A DNA stretch of 64,000 nt from Incurvaria masculella (GCA_946894095.1 OX335644.1:16721595-16785594); one strand, 5' to 3'; shown: positions 23,976 to 37,369, counted from the first letter of the stretch. Translations and numbers: made by a program. The notes: generated by a model not told the origin, from the letters alone.

Positions 23976-24107
23976 ACTAGTCCTCGGTGGAAACTCCAAC
24001 ATACCGTTATACATACGTTAAAATGGCCATCAATGATAGGTTGTCCGGTAGTTAATGGATAACCTTGAAATTACTTATAGCTGAACTCAGTTAAGAACAG
24101 TTAAAAA

Positions 24108-24113
24108 AATAAA
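24108..24113 (+). terminator. Polyadenylation signal AATAAA of the protease homolog
   Basis: The first AATAAA after the stop codon, 133 bp downstream, followed by T-rich sequence. Confidence 0.7.
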
Positions 24114-26074
24114 GATACCTATCGAAAGTTTTTTTTAAACCTATTTGTACCCTTTTCTATAAGACCTTATAGTCTTATTACCCTTGTAGTCAAGGTATTA
24201 TCGATCGATATATCAAACAAAACCTAAATTGCAACAAATTAAATTTGCAGTAAATTTACAAGTGTTGTTTGTTTGTTGTTTATTTAAAATCCATGGGCAG
24301 TACACTGCGCTCGGATGTATCATATTTTGTCATTGGCCAGTTCAACATCACAGCGAAGAAGTTTGGTTGCAGGTAGAGTAAAAATCCTTGAAATTAATCC
24401 GGCTCAAAAGATGAAATGGGAAAAATGTGTACACTTAAAGTAAAACAAGATTTATAAGACCTTTATGTATTTAGTAGCCATTGAAAACACACAAATAAAG
24501 CTGGTTTACATTTTTATAAAATAAAATTTAAAACTAAAGGAAGGAATAATCGAACGGAGTGCTATAACATTGGAATGAACAAGGACATAATACCTACGTT
24601 ACACTACCATGGCCACAACTAATACAAATAAAGGACACACTTCCCAGCACCGCTAAGTCACTAGTTAATTGCCAGGAACTGTACCCTTAAGCTAATTTAA
24701 GGGTTTTTGCATCAAACATACATAAGATTCGGTAATGGCCATAATCTACACGCACATACAGAAAAAGCTACCACAGAATATTATAGCTTAGCATAATATG
24801 TATATAAAATAAATCTCTTGTGTGATGTATAAATATAAGATCTCTTCAAATTGCATTGAATGCATTTATAATTAAACCTGCAATGGTGCATTGCATTTAA
24901 TTTAGCACCTCATATAATCCACCAAGTTCAGTTATTAGGAAATGTCAAAACGCAACATTTTGACTCGTGCAGGTACGTATTTTCATGTAACACCAGAAGT
25001 AGAGATACATTCTATACCCCTTTCAGTAACATTTATGTCGAACTTGTCGTATTTAGGACGAATAAATTATTTCTGTTTCCAGTGTATGAGCGCACTATCG
25101 ATAAATATATTATTTTCAAAATATTTTTTACTAAAACATAGTCAGAAAAATATAAATTTTCTACAAAAAACTATTACTTATGCTACGTGCTATTCGTGAT
25201 AGGTTTATGCATAACAAGCCAGCAATATTTAGGGTTCAGTACCCGAAGGGTGCCAACTCAACCCTATTACTAATCATCCGCTGTCCGTCCGTCCGTCCGT
25301 CGGTCTGTGCATCCATCAGTCACAGACGTATCTCAGTAGGCTGTATCTCGTGAAACGTAATAGGTAGGCAGCTGAAATTGTCTCAGAGGGTGTATTTATT
25401 TTGCCGCTATAACAACAAATTGATGTGTGACTTGTGTTTTATTTCTGTATACAATTTTAAGTGGTTAAAATCCATACATTATTCTTAAGCGCACAATTAA
25501 TTCTGAAATGTGTCGCAAAATATATTTGTTTACTAAAACGTTCATGAAATGTTTTATTTCGAAACCTCAATCCAATTGAGTTTTTTCAAACAGAAATTAT
25601 TTGTATAGAATATACTTTAAACTAATATTCGAAAACTGGAGTATTTTACGAAGCTACCGTACATATTGTATGGTATACATATCGTCGTATACATATAAAT
25701 TAAACCATTAAAGGTGCATGTGCTTAAAAATATTAAATTAATTCGAGAAATAATAGATTCTGTGGCTCTTAAAATACTTTTGATTTCGGGACTTGAAATT
25801 GATGAATCAAATTTATATCATGAATCTCATTTTACTTTTAATAAAAGTTTTTCTTCCCTCAATTTACAGGTTAGAGTCAATAACCAAATTTTATGCAATT
25901 TAAATCCAGCAATTTACCTTCTCGACAAGTGAATGCATACAAAAGAAGTTTAATTGCGCGAAGACATTTCAAACTGAGATAGAATCACCATTTCAACTTA
26001 GGAACCACGGCGAGTGAGGAGCATACCCGGTGCCTCCGTCTCGCTCGTCCGCGACACGCCAGAGTGCCAGGGCT
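24114..26074. other. Intergenic DNA between convergent genes
   Basis: AT-rich gap between the protease homolog (+) and the annexin (-). Contains the GGGTTC-type repeat at 25229-25440 and otherwise nothing I can assign. The annexin 3' UTR must extend into its right end; I could not fix its poly-A site. Confidence 0.6.
25229..25440 (+). mobile_element. Lepidopteran GGGTTCTGTACCC-type interspersed repeat
   Basis: 5' part of the same repeat family, with the GTACCCGAAGGGTGCC start and (TCCG)n run, in the gap between the protease homolog and the annexin. Confidence 0.65.
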
Positions 26075-29000
26075 CTACGCCGCCTCTCCGAGGATGGCGA
26101 GCAGCACCCGCTTGTAGTCGCCCGAGGTCTCGCCCTGCTGACAGGCGCCGAGTCACGCGAAGCAAGTCAGTACACGCGCGCGCACGGCGGCGGTTAGACG
26201 TGCCACATGCGGCGGGCGTGCGTTACCGGCACTTCCTATGTTCGACCCTTGCCTGTTGTCCTAATTCAAATTGTTGAAATAATGTTGTTATCAATTCTCT
26301 TTGCTGTAAAGATTGGACCTTTTGAAACCGAGTAGGGTCCAACTGAAGCGACAGTAAATAAGGGGTATCCTGAAATAGATCTTTTGATTTAATATTTGAA
26401 AAAATCTCCACTTCAACATTAAATGTAACATTATAACATCAAGTTAAGGCGGACCTTCCCGCTCAACTGTTCTTTCTCCACGTTTGCATGGGGATGCAAA
26501 CGTGGAACGAAGATCATGTGCATATTTCTTGCCATAGATCCAAAATTATAATCAAAGCATCTTTATTTAATCAAACTAGATGCTTGATGACCATTGGCAT
26601 TGTAAAATTGTGTTTGGATTCTAAGTCCTCTACAGGGTCCGAAATTTCGAACTTTTCGCCTGCATTATTCAATAAGTTTGGACGTGGGTTACGAAACGAT
26701 AAAACCAAGTGTTTTTAATATATTTATCTCTGCACACATTACGAGGATACTCACTCGGTTTTCCTATTACATATTTGGATGTTAGTAAAGACATTCTGGG
26801 TCCAACATAAGAAAGCCTGTGAAGCCAATACTAAGGCAATAAGACTACATGCGTATTTTTGTTCAGGGCCGAGATGATGCAAGAAGAATATAATAATGGA
26901 CAGCACAACATAAATACATGAACATTGACATGACACTCCTCACCTCCTTTTCCATCGCCAAAGAGAAAACGCACACAAACAATTTATAAAGTACATATGA
27001 GATAACAGGCTCAACTCGAAAGAATTCAATTTATAGACTTCTTTGAGAGTTCTAAAAGTAAACTGAATTTAGAAGAAGCGAAACGATATATAGAAAGAAA
27101 GAGGAAACGATATATAAAACAAGTAATGTTAACATTGAAAAGAAAATGAATGTATTGAGGTCTTTTATTTGCTGCGTACGTAAGTAAATATGACACAGCT
27201 GTCATAACCATTAACATTTGTGGACAGTTGACGTTTCAGATGCTTGCAACACATATGTTTAACATAAGTTTATTTTTCTAAGTAGCTATTTACACTAAAA
27301 TTAGAAATATCCACCAACAGACAGCACCGTCTCGATCCGTTTCGATTATCTTAGAAGTAGACTCAAGTTATAACTTATTTTTATGTAAATGGACATAGAT
27401 GGCTAATAACACACATCTACCGTCATGATATTAGCTCAATAATTAGGTGCCATGCCAGGACCTTTCCATTATGGGCAAGGCAACATTGAACTCGATGGAA
27501 AACAAGGACAATTTTTCATTGCCGTTTCTACGATGTTTTCATGCAATGTTATGGTACCAACTTAGGCGGGCTTAAGTTTTATATGGATTCCGAAAAATGG
27601 CGCTCGTGATGAAATGCATGTCCCCCAACTCGGAAAGAGAAAGAAAGTGGTGCATCAACGGAGGTGGGATCGAACCCATGACCTCTGGCATAGATGGGAA
27701 GTCCCCGCGCCCCTGAGCTACGAGCCGCTCGAAACCATACCCTTGCACAACTATCACACTCCGAGACAAAGCTAGGTTAGGGCACGGGACACGGGACACG
27801 GGTACTCTGACTCACCGTGATCTCACTCTCGAGCGTCTTGTCGTAGAGCCGCTCGTACTCGGCCTTGATGGCGCCGAGGTCGATCTCGGAGCGGCTCACG
27901 AGGATGCGCACGAGCGTGCTGTCGTCGGTGCCGAGCCCCTGCATCGCGTTGCGCAGCCGCGTCGCGAACCACGCCGCCGGATTCTCGACGCACTCCACTG
28001 CGACAGTACGGGGACGTGACATACCTTCTAGGTCGCACGCGAGTTAAGTTTTATCGCACCCCTTCTCATCAATATAACATTCTTTCACCTGACAATGCTC
28101 TCACGAAGTTTTTATATTTCCCGTACATCTAGACTCTCTTATGTCATAACTAGCAACAGCACGGTTTTGTAACGTGCCCGCGAATGAGTTAGTCCCGCCG
28201 GGTTGGGCCACCTTAAGGTGGGCCCGGAAGCATCAGAAAATTACGCTTCCCATACAAACATAGTTTACTAATAATTTGAATACCACTGTTCCAATTTGCT
28301 TGATATTTGGGACTAAATATCAGGCAACAAATATTTATGTCTGCACGTGTTTGTTTTTTCGAAAAATAATTTATCCTGTGCCTCCCAATGCAGAAAAGAA
28401 AATTTGTATGAAGATAGTCTTTTGCCTGTTATTTGACTTGCTTTATATTTTTCAGCAAAACAAAAACATGCAGACACAGATATTTATTGTAGAATATTAG
28501 ATACTAAATATCAAGTAAATCGGAACAGGGTTTTCAAATGATTAGTAAACTACGTTTGTATGGGGAACACTGCTTATGGGCCGTTCTTAAGATGGCACAG
28601 GACAGCCTCTCTGACTTGCCTGTAATAACCTATAAATAACCATTCATACCTATAGCGGACATGGCTTCCTTCAGCTCTCCATCCAGTTCCGCTTTGATCG
28701 CCTGCTCGATGGTGCGCCCAGCTAGCTTCTTGTACTCCTCAAACACCTGCCAGATTTTGGGACATTTACTAATGAAGAACGTATTCTTTTGTCACTCAAA
28801 GTATGGGTTGTGAGGTGGGTTGAAATCATCGAGTAAGCACTATACTACATAGATGAACTTCTGTTGCAACTGTTCCGCTGCGGTATGCGCAAGCTTTCTA
28901 TACAAGTTCCGCAATGAAGTTTCGGTCCCGTGTGACGTGGCAAACGAAGCAGAGGTAAAGATGCGGCGGATTTTTCAGCAAAACAAAAACGGGCAGACAC

Positions 29001-32000
29001 AGATATTCGTTGTCTGATATTATATACCAAATATCAAATAAATTGGAAGAGTGAATTTCAAATGATTGGTAAACTACGTTTGCATGTGGAACACAGCTTA
29101 CGTGCCATTCTGAAGAGACAAATATGGCAATATTGATTGGCTGTCTAAATTTTATGATTCGGTTTTCATTTCTCAAGGGCGGCTTGAAGCTTAAAATAAA
29201 GGTCAAACTAACTCCGCTAATAAATTGATGAGATGTTCATCACATTGGTACAGTTACCAGCGAGAGCTGCGCGAAGCTCTCGTGCGCGAGGATCCGGTTG
29301 AAAACCTCCTCGTCGGTGCCCCACTTGGCCTCGCCCGCGTCGTACAGCTGCTGCGCCGACTCGGCCGCGCGCGCCGCGTCCACGCCGGCCTCCTCGTTGC
29401 GCACGCCCTGCGCCGGCGCAACCTGACCTCAGCGTAGCCGAGCCCGTGCGGCTAGGCCGCGCCACCCGTAGCCCCTAGCCCATAGCGACCTAACTTCTGT
29501 GTGGCCTGTGCCCGAGTCGACAAGGCCTAGGGTCACTAGTGGTCGATCTTTAGGCTTAGTTAGTTTATGTTATGACTATTTAGTCGTTACAGAAACTAAG
29601 CCCCGATTGCACGAAGAGACGGCTGAGTCCATACTGTCCATACGATGTGGTGTGTTTAATCATACGTTGACGTTGATTTACTGTGCACTCGTGCACTCGG
29701 CCCTAATAACGAAAAGTAGTAGTAAGTCTGACATTTTGTCCATACAAAATGTGTCAAAGTTACGTCACAAAGTACTTCTTTTCGTTACTCTTAGGCTAAC
29801 GAAAAGTTGTATTTTGGGACATCACTTTGCATTACTTTGAGATTTCGTCTATACAAAATGTGTCAAATTTCCTCAAAAAGGTCCAAGTCTTAATTTTTTG
29901 CACATTTTATACAATAGCTTTGGCCGTGGATTACGTGGATAAAATTAAAACCTTTTAAAAAAATAAGATTAGTCAACAGACCTATCTTGTTTCATGAACA
30001 TTTATAACCAATTTGGTTTTTGTTTGATTTTTTACTACAGCGGTCGTGATTTACTTTTAGCTATAAGTCATTTTGTAATTAAAATGTTCGTAAATCTTAC
30101 GGTTGTGATGGTAAATCCTACCAAATCAAACACTATGCGCATTGTCTGCTTTGTGGACATGTTGAATCCTCCTCATCACAGAGCCTGTCTAGAAGAAGGT
30201 CTGAGCGTTCACATTAGTTGAAGCTGTCAAACTCAAATTTGAATTTAATCAATTCCTCTAAGCTGAATTAAATTGATTTGAATTTTCATGTAAGAGAAAA
30301 AAAATTATTTTAGATAGGCCTATGTGGGTGCGTCTAAAATCATATTCATTTCTTGCCGATAATATTCAGTAAATTTAGCTAAAAAATTTTTTTTGCTGTT
30401 TTATCTTGAGCACTCTTTTTGTATTTTTGGATTCTTTTTAGCTATGATTTCTAGTTTTTCTTTGGGTGGTTTTCAGATGTTTTCCATTCTATTTTTAAAA
30501 TGATTAGTGGTCGAGACAGTTATGTGAATGTCAAAATATGACACCGGCAGTTGCACACACAGTGCCCTACCTCTAAAGCGTGAGCACTGTGTGCAGCATT
30601 GAGTGATGTAACAATGACGTCATATCGTTCACTGCATGCCATTTTGAGATCTAATTTTTTTTAAAGCGATTTGAAAGCGGCTCGAAGCCTAGTGGCGCGG
30701 GGACTGGCCTAGCGTACCAGAGACCTGGGTTCAATACCGACATGCACCACTTTCTTTCTCTTTCTGAGTTCGATAAGTGCATTTCGTTACGAATGCGAGC
30801 TGCTCCATGGTTCGGAATCCATGTAAAACTGTAGGTCCCCTTCCCCTACTAGGTGGTAGGGTTTATGCCCGCCCGGGTTGGTACCATCGCATTGGATGAA
30901 AAGATGGTCGAAGCTGCAATGAAAAATTGTCCGTGTTTTCCATCCAGTTCAATGTAGCCGTGCTCATAAAGGGAAGGTCCTGGCATGGCACCAAATTCCT
31001 TCGGGAATGAGGTGAATTGGGCTAATATCATAACGGTAGTTGTGTGGTATTAGCCATCCACGTCAGGTCGCATAAAAAAAAAAAACAAATTGGACCCGTT
31101 GTGAACGCACCATTGGTAGCGTATGCTCTAATCGGACATTGGTGCTAAATGTGAGATAAATAAAAATGAGGGATTTTTAAATGTAGACTGGAACAGATAG
31201 CAGCGTCTAACTCAAATAATCAGAAGCTGTTAATTTCATCATGTGAGCGAGGTGACATGCCAGCTTCGAGGCGGAAATTGTGACAGATGGATCAGGATTG
31301 GCCCAATTTGGCTCTGGAAAAAAAACATTTGACAAAAACTAAAATGTATTAGTGTTGGTTCTTGTGAGTAATTACGGTATGAAGTAAAAGTGAATTCTGT
31401 TAATGTGAATAAAAAATAACCACGTTTTTATCGGAACTAATATGATTTTTAGAGTAGGATGAAAATGTAAACTAAAAAAATAATAATACATGTCAATTGT
31501 TATTTAGAATAGAACTCGAACCCGCTTAAAGGATAGATAAAGGCAAACTTCCGAAGATGGCACACAGGTCAGTAGCATACAAAAAATACTCTGGAAGACC
31601 GGCATTCTATTTCTTGTTCAATATACAATTATGTATGGGTTTGTATTTGGAAGGAACAGAAAAACGTCCAACTAAATAATGTGGTGTCAAAATGAAATGT
31701 ATCCGACAGCCTCGGTAGCACAGTGATGGGAGGCATCAGTTCTCGATCATGAGATTAAACAACACTGGGCGCAGTCGCGCTCTAGATGGGTTATTGTTAG
31801 ACCGTTGAAGCTGGCCTTGGTTCCGATTCCACGTAAAATTGTAGGACCCGTTCCTTACATACTAAGTGGTAGGGCTAATCCCGCCATAATTGTCCATATT
31901 TCCATTCAGTTCCGTGTAGCCGTTCAATAAGAAAGGTCCTGGCATGTCACCTAGTTCTCATATAGTGTGATGGTGTAGGTTTGGTATTGGCCATCTATGT

Positions 32001-35000
32001 CCAATTACTTAAAAAAAATGTAAAAAAACTTTCAATGATGATATTTAATTTATTATAAGCCCATATATGCACACTCCAGGATGAACCTTTTCTGTTTCTA
32101 GCATATGAAAGAAAAATACAGGTTCTCATTGCGCTTGGAAAAGTAGCTAGAATGCAATAATTTTTATGTTTGTTCTATTACGTTCGTGCATTTTTGTAAA
32201 AATTGTTATGCAGAATTAATTTTTATATTTAGACTTTGAAAATGCTGCTGTGTTGTTGCATAGATACTCTCATTGAATTAGCAATTTATGGGTAAGAGAT
32301 ATGCCTATAAATAACAGTTACATAAGCAAATTTTCACATGATTCTTGAATAAAGAAACAAATCATTCAAGGCACAAAAACGTCTGTGACCTCGAGGCCTT
32401 GTCGACTAAATCGGTTGCTACTTAATGGAACTACAGGGCTATTGGAGCGCGGCCTTGGCGAACTCGCGGCGACAAGCAACAGAATAGAGTGAAGCGTGCC
32501 TCCTTTGGTAGCCTTGACCCACTGACATGCTGGAGTTAAGGGGGTGCCATAGACTACACACAATTATTCCTGAATACTAGACATAAATGGTAATTGAATT
32601 TATGATCAATAATGGTCCTTTAGAGACTTCTTGTTACATATATACTTATTACTTATTTCTAAATAAATAGATATTTAAACAAAATAATTAAATGTCACAA
32701 TGGACATAAGTACTTTTATATGAACCTTAAAATGTTCTTGCCGTGGTTCCGATTCCACTTAAAACTGTAGGTCCCCGCCTTACTTAACTAGGTGGTAGGA
32801 TTCATCCTGCCCTGGTTAGGGCCATTGCATTGAACGAACGAAGGTCCTGGCAGGGCAACTAGTTCCCATGTGGTGTGTTAGGCGTATATTATGACAGTCA
32901 GTCTGGTTATCTATGTCCAGTTACAAAAAAAAATTTATTCATGAAATATTTGCTTAGCTCAGTTTCATCTCACAAAACGGACCAAATTTTAAATAACTGA
33001 ATATGTATATAAGAGACAGGCCAAAGAACACACTTCCAGTTAGAAGTTACAATAAATGGTTTTGAAACATCATCTTCTTGTAATTTATGGTAGGCTTAAT
33101 AGCGTATTTAAAGTTATTTATTAGCTATTTTAAAAAAATAGTCGGCGTAACTATTGCTGAGAAATTTCGATAAATTATGAGTGTTCATATTAGTCCTCAA
33201 CCAGAAATTAAAAGTTTGGCCAGTCTTCTAGTATATTATGATGTTAATAAAAATTATCCATTTAGTTAGGTGTGTACGCAACTATGAAAGTTACACTTGT
33301 GCAAAGAAAAGACGAACACAGCCAAAAGCGACATCTTAAAATGTAACAGTGTTAACATTCCATTAGTCAGTTGGTTAATTCAGTATTTAAAATAAACGAA
33401 TGGTATAATTAGAAAAAAAATCTATAAATAAAATAATGCAGTTAGATTTGTGCACGGCAAAACTCAAAACCGGAAAAAAAACTTATTTGATATCTGTGGT
33501 GACTAGTATTTTCGGAATCAAAAGATTTAAGAGATCTCAAGATCTCTTTAAGGGTTAATGGGAATGAGAAATCTCTATGTTTTGGGTTGAACCAACACTA
33601 CTACTCTACAACGCAGATGTGGCTTTTGAGATTAGTCAATAAACAAATCCAAAAAATTCAGTTTTTTCTAGTGAGACATAGCAAAACAAACACATTTATA
33701 ATGAAAATGCCAGTATTATTGTCTGTTAGTAATTTTTATCTAGTTTTATGCAGTCCATGTGCATAATTTTTTCCATTCGTAACTGATGGTGTACATTGGA
33801 GTCAGAATCGCCATATCAGCTGTGTCGATTTGCTCTATCTTTCTAGGTATATATTTGAACTTTTGAAAGTGTCCGTGCTACATTACTAGCACGTGCATCT
33901 TGGATAGTAAACAGTAAGTGAATAGTAAAAAAAACTTGGATAAAAAACCCGTTCACAACACAGTTCTGAAGCTACAATACATACTCGGTGGTTAGCTACT
34001 ATATTAAACAAACAGATAATGGAGAGTCGTTTGCTTATATATTAAACAGACTCTACACGGCCCTAGTTGCACAAAGTGTCAACAATAAGATAACCGGCGA
34101 AATTTATTGAGATAAACAAGCTTTCTTCAATATTTTTCACAATAGTGACATATTAAATTATGAGTTGACGTAATTTTAAAGTTGTTGCCTCTTACTGCAC
34201 CCAGCCTTAATAATGTAAGACCTTGGAAATTATATAAAGGATTGAAGTGACATACGGTGACGATCAGGGTGAGGAGGCGACGGAAGTCCCCGGCCGTCTC
34301 CGAACACATGTGCTCAGCAAGCGGACGGTCATACACTGTAACATTACACGTAACAAATTGGATCAATCTAAATGTTAATCTATATATATATAAAATGCTA
34401 ATGTGCGTACGTAAAGACAGGATTTTCTCTATCTCCACTAACACCAATCAACTTCCCGTTGGGGTGGTAAATACCTCTTGGTCTCCCGGTGGGAGTAAGG
34501 GAGTTTGGTCGCGGTGGGTGGAAGTGGGTGATTGTGGGTGGTGAAAATGTAGAAAAATATATATCTGCCCTTTTCTAACTTATGAGAACTTCCGGAAATG
34601 ATATAAAAAACACTTTATTGTGTGCAACTGTTATAGTCGATCTAGAAAGATCTAGAAAGTTCTAAAACTTTCTGGAATAATCTAGATAGCTCTAAATTGT
34701 GTACAACTGTTGTAGTCGATCTGGAATGTTCTAGAAAGTTCTAAAAATTTCCGGAATGATCTAGAAATTTCTAAAATGTGTAAAACTCCTGTAATCGGTC
34801 TAGAAGATCCAGATCGAAGTGATCTACATCTGAGTGTTCTAGAGTGTTCTGGCACTAGAAATTTCGATATCCGATGGTATATAAACCGAAACTCAGCGAC
34901 TTTTCGTCAGTTAAATCGTAGTTTCTCTTTATTCAGGAAATAATTCAGACCGAAATCAATCCATCACGACATTGACCCGAGCGGAGCCGGGTACCGCAGC

Positions 35001-37369
35001 TAGTTCTTATAAAATCCAACGTATCTCTGAATATCTGTCTCCTCGTAACCTGAGAACCCCTTACCCGATTTTGATGCTTTTTAGTCCGTACCCAAAGGGT
35101 GCCAAAGAAACCCTATTACTAAGCTTCCGCTGTCCGTCCGTCCGTCCGTCTGTCACAGGGCTGTATCTCCTGAACCATAATAGATAGGCAGCTAAAATTA
35201 CACACAGAGTATGTATTCATTTTGCAGCTATAACAAATAGGTAAAATTAAAAAAAATATAAAAATTAAAGAACCCCCGTAAAAAAAAAGATTTTTTGTGT
35301 TAATATTGTACGATGGTACGGCCTTAATGTACGAGTCCGACTCGCACTTCGCCGGTTTTTGTACCTACGTATAGTTTAGTAATTTCCTTCAAATATAGGC
35401 TATTCACCATGTTTCCATGTAGGAATTACCTAAGGCATGAGCAGTGGTATTAATTTGAATAAGTTGGGTGAAAAAGACTGTATATCATCGGACATTAACA
35501 TGGGCGGAGGTGGGCATCTGCTAGTAATAAATTATATTTTTTAATGTCTGGGACTAATTCTACATTTGCTCGCATATATAGGGTCAAAACACACTATGCC
35601 ATAAAAACGAGACCGAAGTTCTGTGGCTGATTTTATGTTCCGTCGTATTCAGCTGACGACACACCATAAGCGCGGAAATTGTGTGTATTTCCCGGACATT
35701 GAAACGAGATCCCGTCACGTATGATATGTTGCTTTTTATTCAATAAGTATATACATTACATATTCATGTAATGATGTTCGGTTGTATGCCAAAACGAGAC
35801 GTTATTTTGATAGATGTGTTGCAAGTAATTGAAATAGGATTGCAGGCGTAATCACACCAAAGTTTGGTCGCGTAATTTCGGCAAAGTGTGTTTAGACACT
35901 TAAGGACACAGATTGATCTGTATCTGTGTAGGCATGATTCGCAGTTCAAAGAACTTGAAAAGCAACATAATTTTTAGTCCACATATATGTATACATACAT
36001 ACATTTTACTACCACAATGCAACAAACGGTTCATCAAACAGAAATTAATTACATATAAATTATTTGTCCATAAAACAAAGATATTATATCAGCTGTATTT
36101 AGGGTTGGTAAACTGTGAAATGCACTACCTGATTTACCTTCAAAGTAAAACCCTTGAAGTGAAGGAGCAACTGGCCGGCCGAAACGGTTTTAGCAGACCC
36201 CGGGGCCATTTGAAGTGAGGGCCTGGCTTATAGCATATGACATGAATACATTAAAAAACTTCTTGTCTTCTGGTGGGTTCACTCACTTCTCTCGTAGGTC
36301 TCAACGATGTTGGCGATCTGGCGCTTGTCGCGCGTGCAGAGGATCTCGATGAGCGTGTCCTCGTCAGTGCCGAGACCCTCCATGCACTTGTTGAGCTCCG
36401 CGCACAGGTACTCGTCCGGCGGCGTCATCAGCGCCACCAGCACCCGCTCGAAGTTCCCCCCCACCTCGCTCTTTATGTCTTCCAACAGGTTCTGCTATCA
36501 CATGATGCCATAAATTGTTGATGCAACAACATGTTTTTTTATACAGTCACATATTTCAATTACACTGGAAAGAGAAAGCATTCTTAACTCCTTGGCTTCG
36601 GTTTGGCCAATATTGAGAGATATTTCGGTGGGAAAATCACCTCATTGCAAAGGGCAAATCTGACATGCAGCAAGGTTTAAGTCCCGTTTATTAGGTCAAT
36701 ATCACTGAGATGAGAGAAAGTGATGTCGCTATTAATTTTTGGCACGACATAAAAATATATAATTGCACACTAGGAGGAGGGATATTTATTATTTGCATAC
36801 ATGATGTACAGTTACCAGTAATCTGAGCCGATAGGGGGTAATGTAAAATCTTATGTGTCATGAATGGAATTTGTTACCTAGTATTTATGTTTGTAAGTAT
36901 GTATGTATTATGCAAACTTTTATAACAAATAAATAGAAACTTGGCAGCAAGACAATTGGCATATATGCCATGAAATGACTCTTGGATGCCCACACATGGG
37001 TGCCTCTCTTGGTGCTAGCAATAAGTTCAATATAAGTTTACAACAATTTAATAGCTCAGGCAAAATTAGGTAACTAATAAAGGCAGATTTCTAACAGTAA
37101 TAATGAAAAATGAAAAAAAAAGTAATACATGTGTGGTTCAGGACAGGGATGTCACATGGATGTTTTTGGGAGTTACTTCTTTAGTTCAGTACCCGGCCGT
37201 ATTCCTCGGTGAAGAACTTAGCGAGCTGCTGGCGCTGCTGGTTGGAGCACGAGGTGAGGATAGACAAAAGCGCCGCCTCGTCAGTGCCGAAGCCCTTCAT
37301 TGCCGCGCGAAGCGCAGCACCGTCTTCCGCCACATTGAAGCCAGGCTTGGCCACCACGGTCGGGTTGTG
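26075..37369 (-). CDS. AnxB10: Annexin, B10-like, four-repeat core (first few residues not found)
   Basis: Exons in transcript order: 37369-37193, 36491-36287, 34335-34256, 29422-29258, 28746-28650, 27997-27816, 26137-26075 (stop TAG 26077-26075). All phases agree, about 322 residues, near the usual 320. Four annexin repeats with their calcium loops: [28 protein letters not shown]. The [26 protein letters not shown] and [13 protein letters not shown] blocks and the end [16 protein letters not shown] fit Drosophila annexin B10 better than the B9 or B11 sequences I recall. Annexins bind acidic membranes in a calcium-dependent way and act in membrane traffic and repair. The initiator exon, probably only a few codons upstream of [12 protein letters not shown], was not found. 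The last acceptor is CAGCAG, so one Gln may be included or skipped. Introns are full of SINEs, MITEs and a Helitron. Confidence 0.95.
27365..27745 (-). mobile_element. tRNA-headed SINE
   Basis: On the - strand the head near 27740-27660 has an A-box-like TAGCTCAGGGG and a B box GGGTTCGATCCC, followed by TGCACCACTTTC and the same body and tail as the 5S-headed SINEs. Not a functional tRNA gene: no cloverleaf closes around the boxes. Confidence 0.75.
28220..28590. mobile_element. Foldback MITE, family A (second copy)
   Basis: Same inverted-arm structure as the copy at 698-1052, lying in the annexin intron between the exons at 27816-27997 and 28650-28746. A half copy follows at 28975-29105 in the next intron. 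Confidence 0.7.
30680..31085 (+). mobile_element. tRNA-headed SINE
   Basis: Head with B-box-like GGGTTCAATACC near 30727, TGCACCACTTTCTTTCTC, then the common body (GGTAGGGTTTATGCCCGCCC, GGTACCATCGCATTGGATGA) and tail ending in an A run. Confidence 0.75.
31706..32014 (+). mobile_element. 5S-rRNA-headed SINE
   Basis: Starts CAGCCTCGGTAGCACAGTG, keeps a worn 5S-like segment (AGATTAAACAACACTGGG, CTAGATGGGTTA) and the common body, with an internal deletion after TAATCCCGCC. Confidence 0.75.
34379..35003 (+). mobile_element. Non-autonomous Helitron carrying a heat-shock-type promoter
   Basis: Starts 5'-TC (A|TCTATATATATATA), ends CTAG after a short GC hairpin (GCGG...CCGC, 34981-34995), with A before and T after, the classic Helitron insertion pattern. 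625 bp, no coding capacity. Lies in the annexin intron between exons 34256-34335 and 36287-36491, antisense to the annexin. The middle holds the promoter described in the next entry. Confidence 0.85.
34591..34912 (+). promoter_or_regulatory. Heat-shock elements + TATA + initiator inside the Helitron
   Basis: Heat-shock elements are inverted GAA/TTC units with 2-bp gaps. Perfect pairs are GAAagTTC 34655-34662, TTCtgGAA 34670-34677, TTCcgGAA 34749-34756, GAAatTTC 34764-34771 and 34858-34865. A perfect four-unit element occupies 34724-34741 (GAAtgTTCtaGAAagTTC). TATATAAA is at 34878-34885 and TCAGTT, a match to the insect initiator, at 34907-34912, about 30 bp on. This is the arrangement of an insect hsp promoter; activity is inferred. 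Confidence 0.8.
35080..35360 (+). mobile_element. Lepidopteran GGGTTCTGTACCC-type interspersed repeat
   Basis: Shorter copy of the 6588-7246 repeat in the annexin intron, with the (TCCG)n run at about 35131-35152 and the terminal GAGTCCGACTCGCACTT block near 35333. Confidence 0.7.
36108..36220 (+). pseudogene. LINE reverse-transcriptase C-terminal relic
   Basis: The + strand reads a VGKL.NALP-like motif as in the end of jockey/CR1 ORF2, followed by GGCCGGCCGAAACGGTTTT. A closely similar relic is at 45398-45520 (VGKLLNALPAEVFPPNYNLK). Both are short and frame-broken. Confidence 0.5.

Noticed and set aside
27655..27740. tRNA gene on the - strand
   Set aside because: A and B boxes are present, but acceptor and anticodon stems do not close and a SINE body follows.
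29217..29465. - strand frame starting MARPSRTG over annexin exon 4
   Set aside because: Out of frame with the annexin repeat, which is read in another - strand frame with proper borders at 29422 and 29258.
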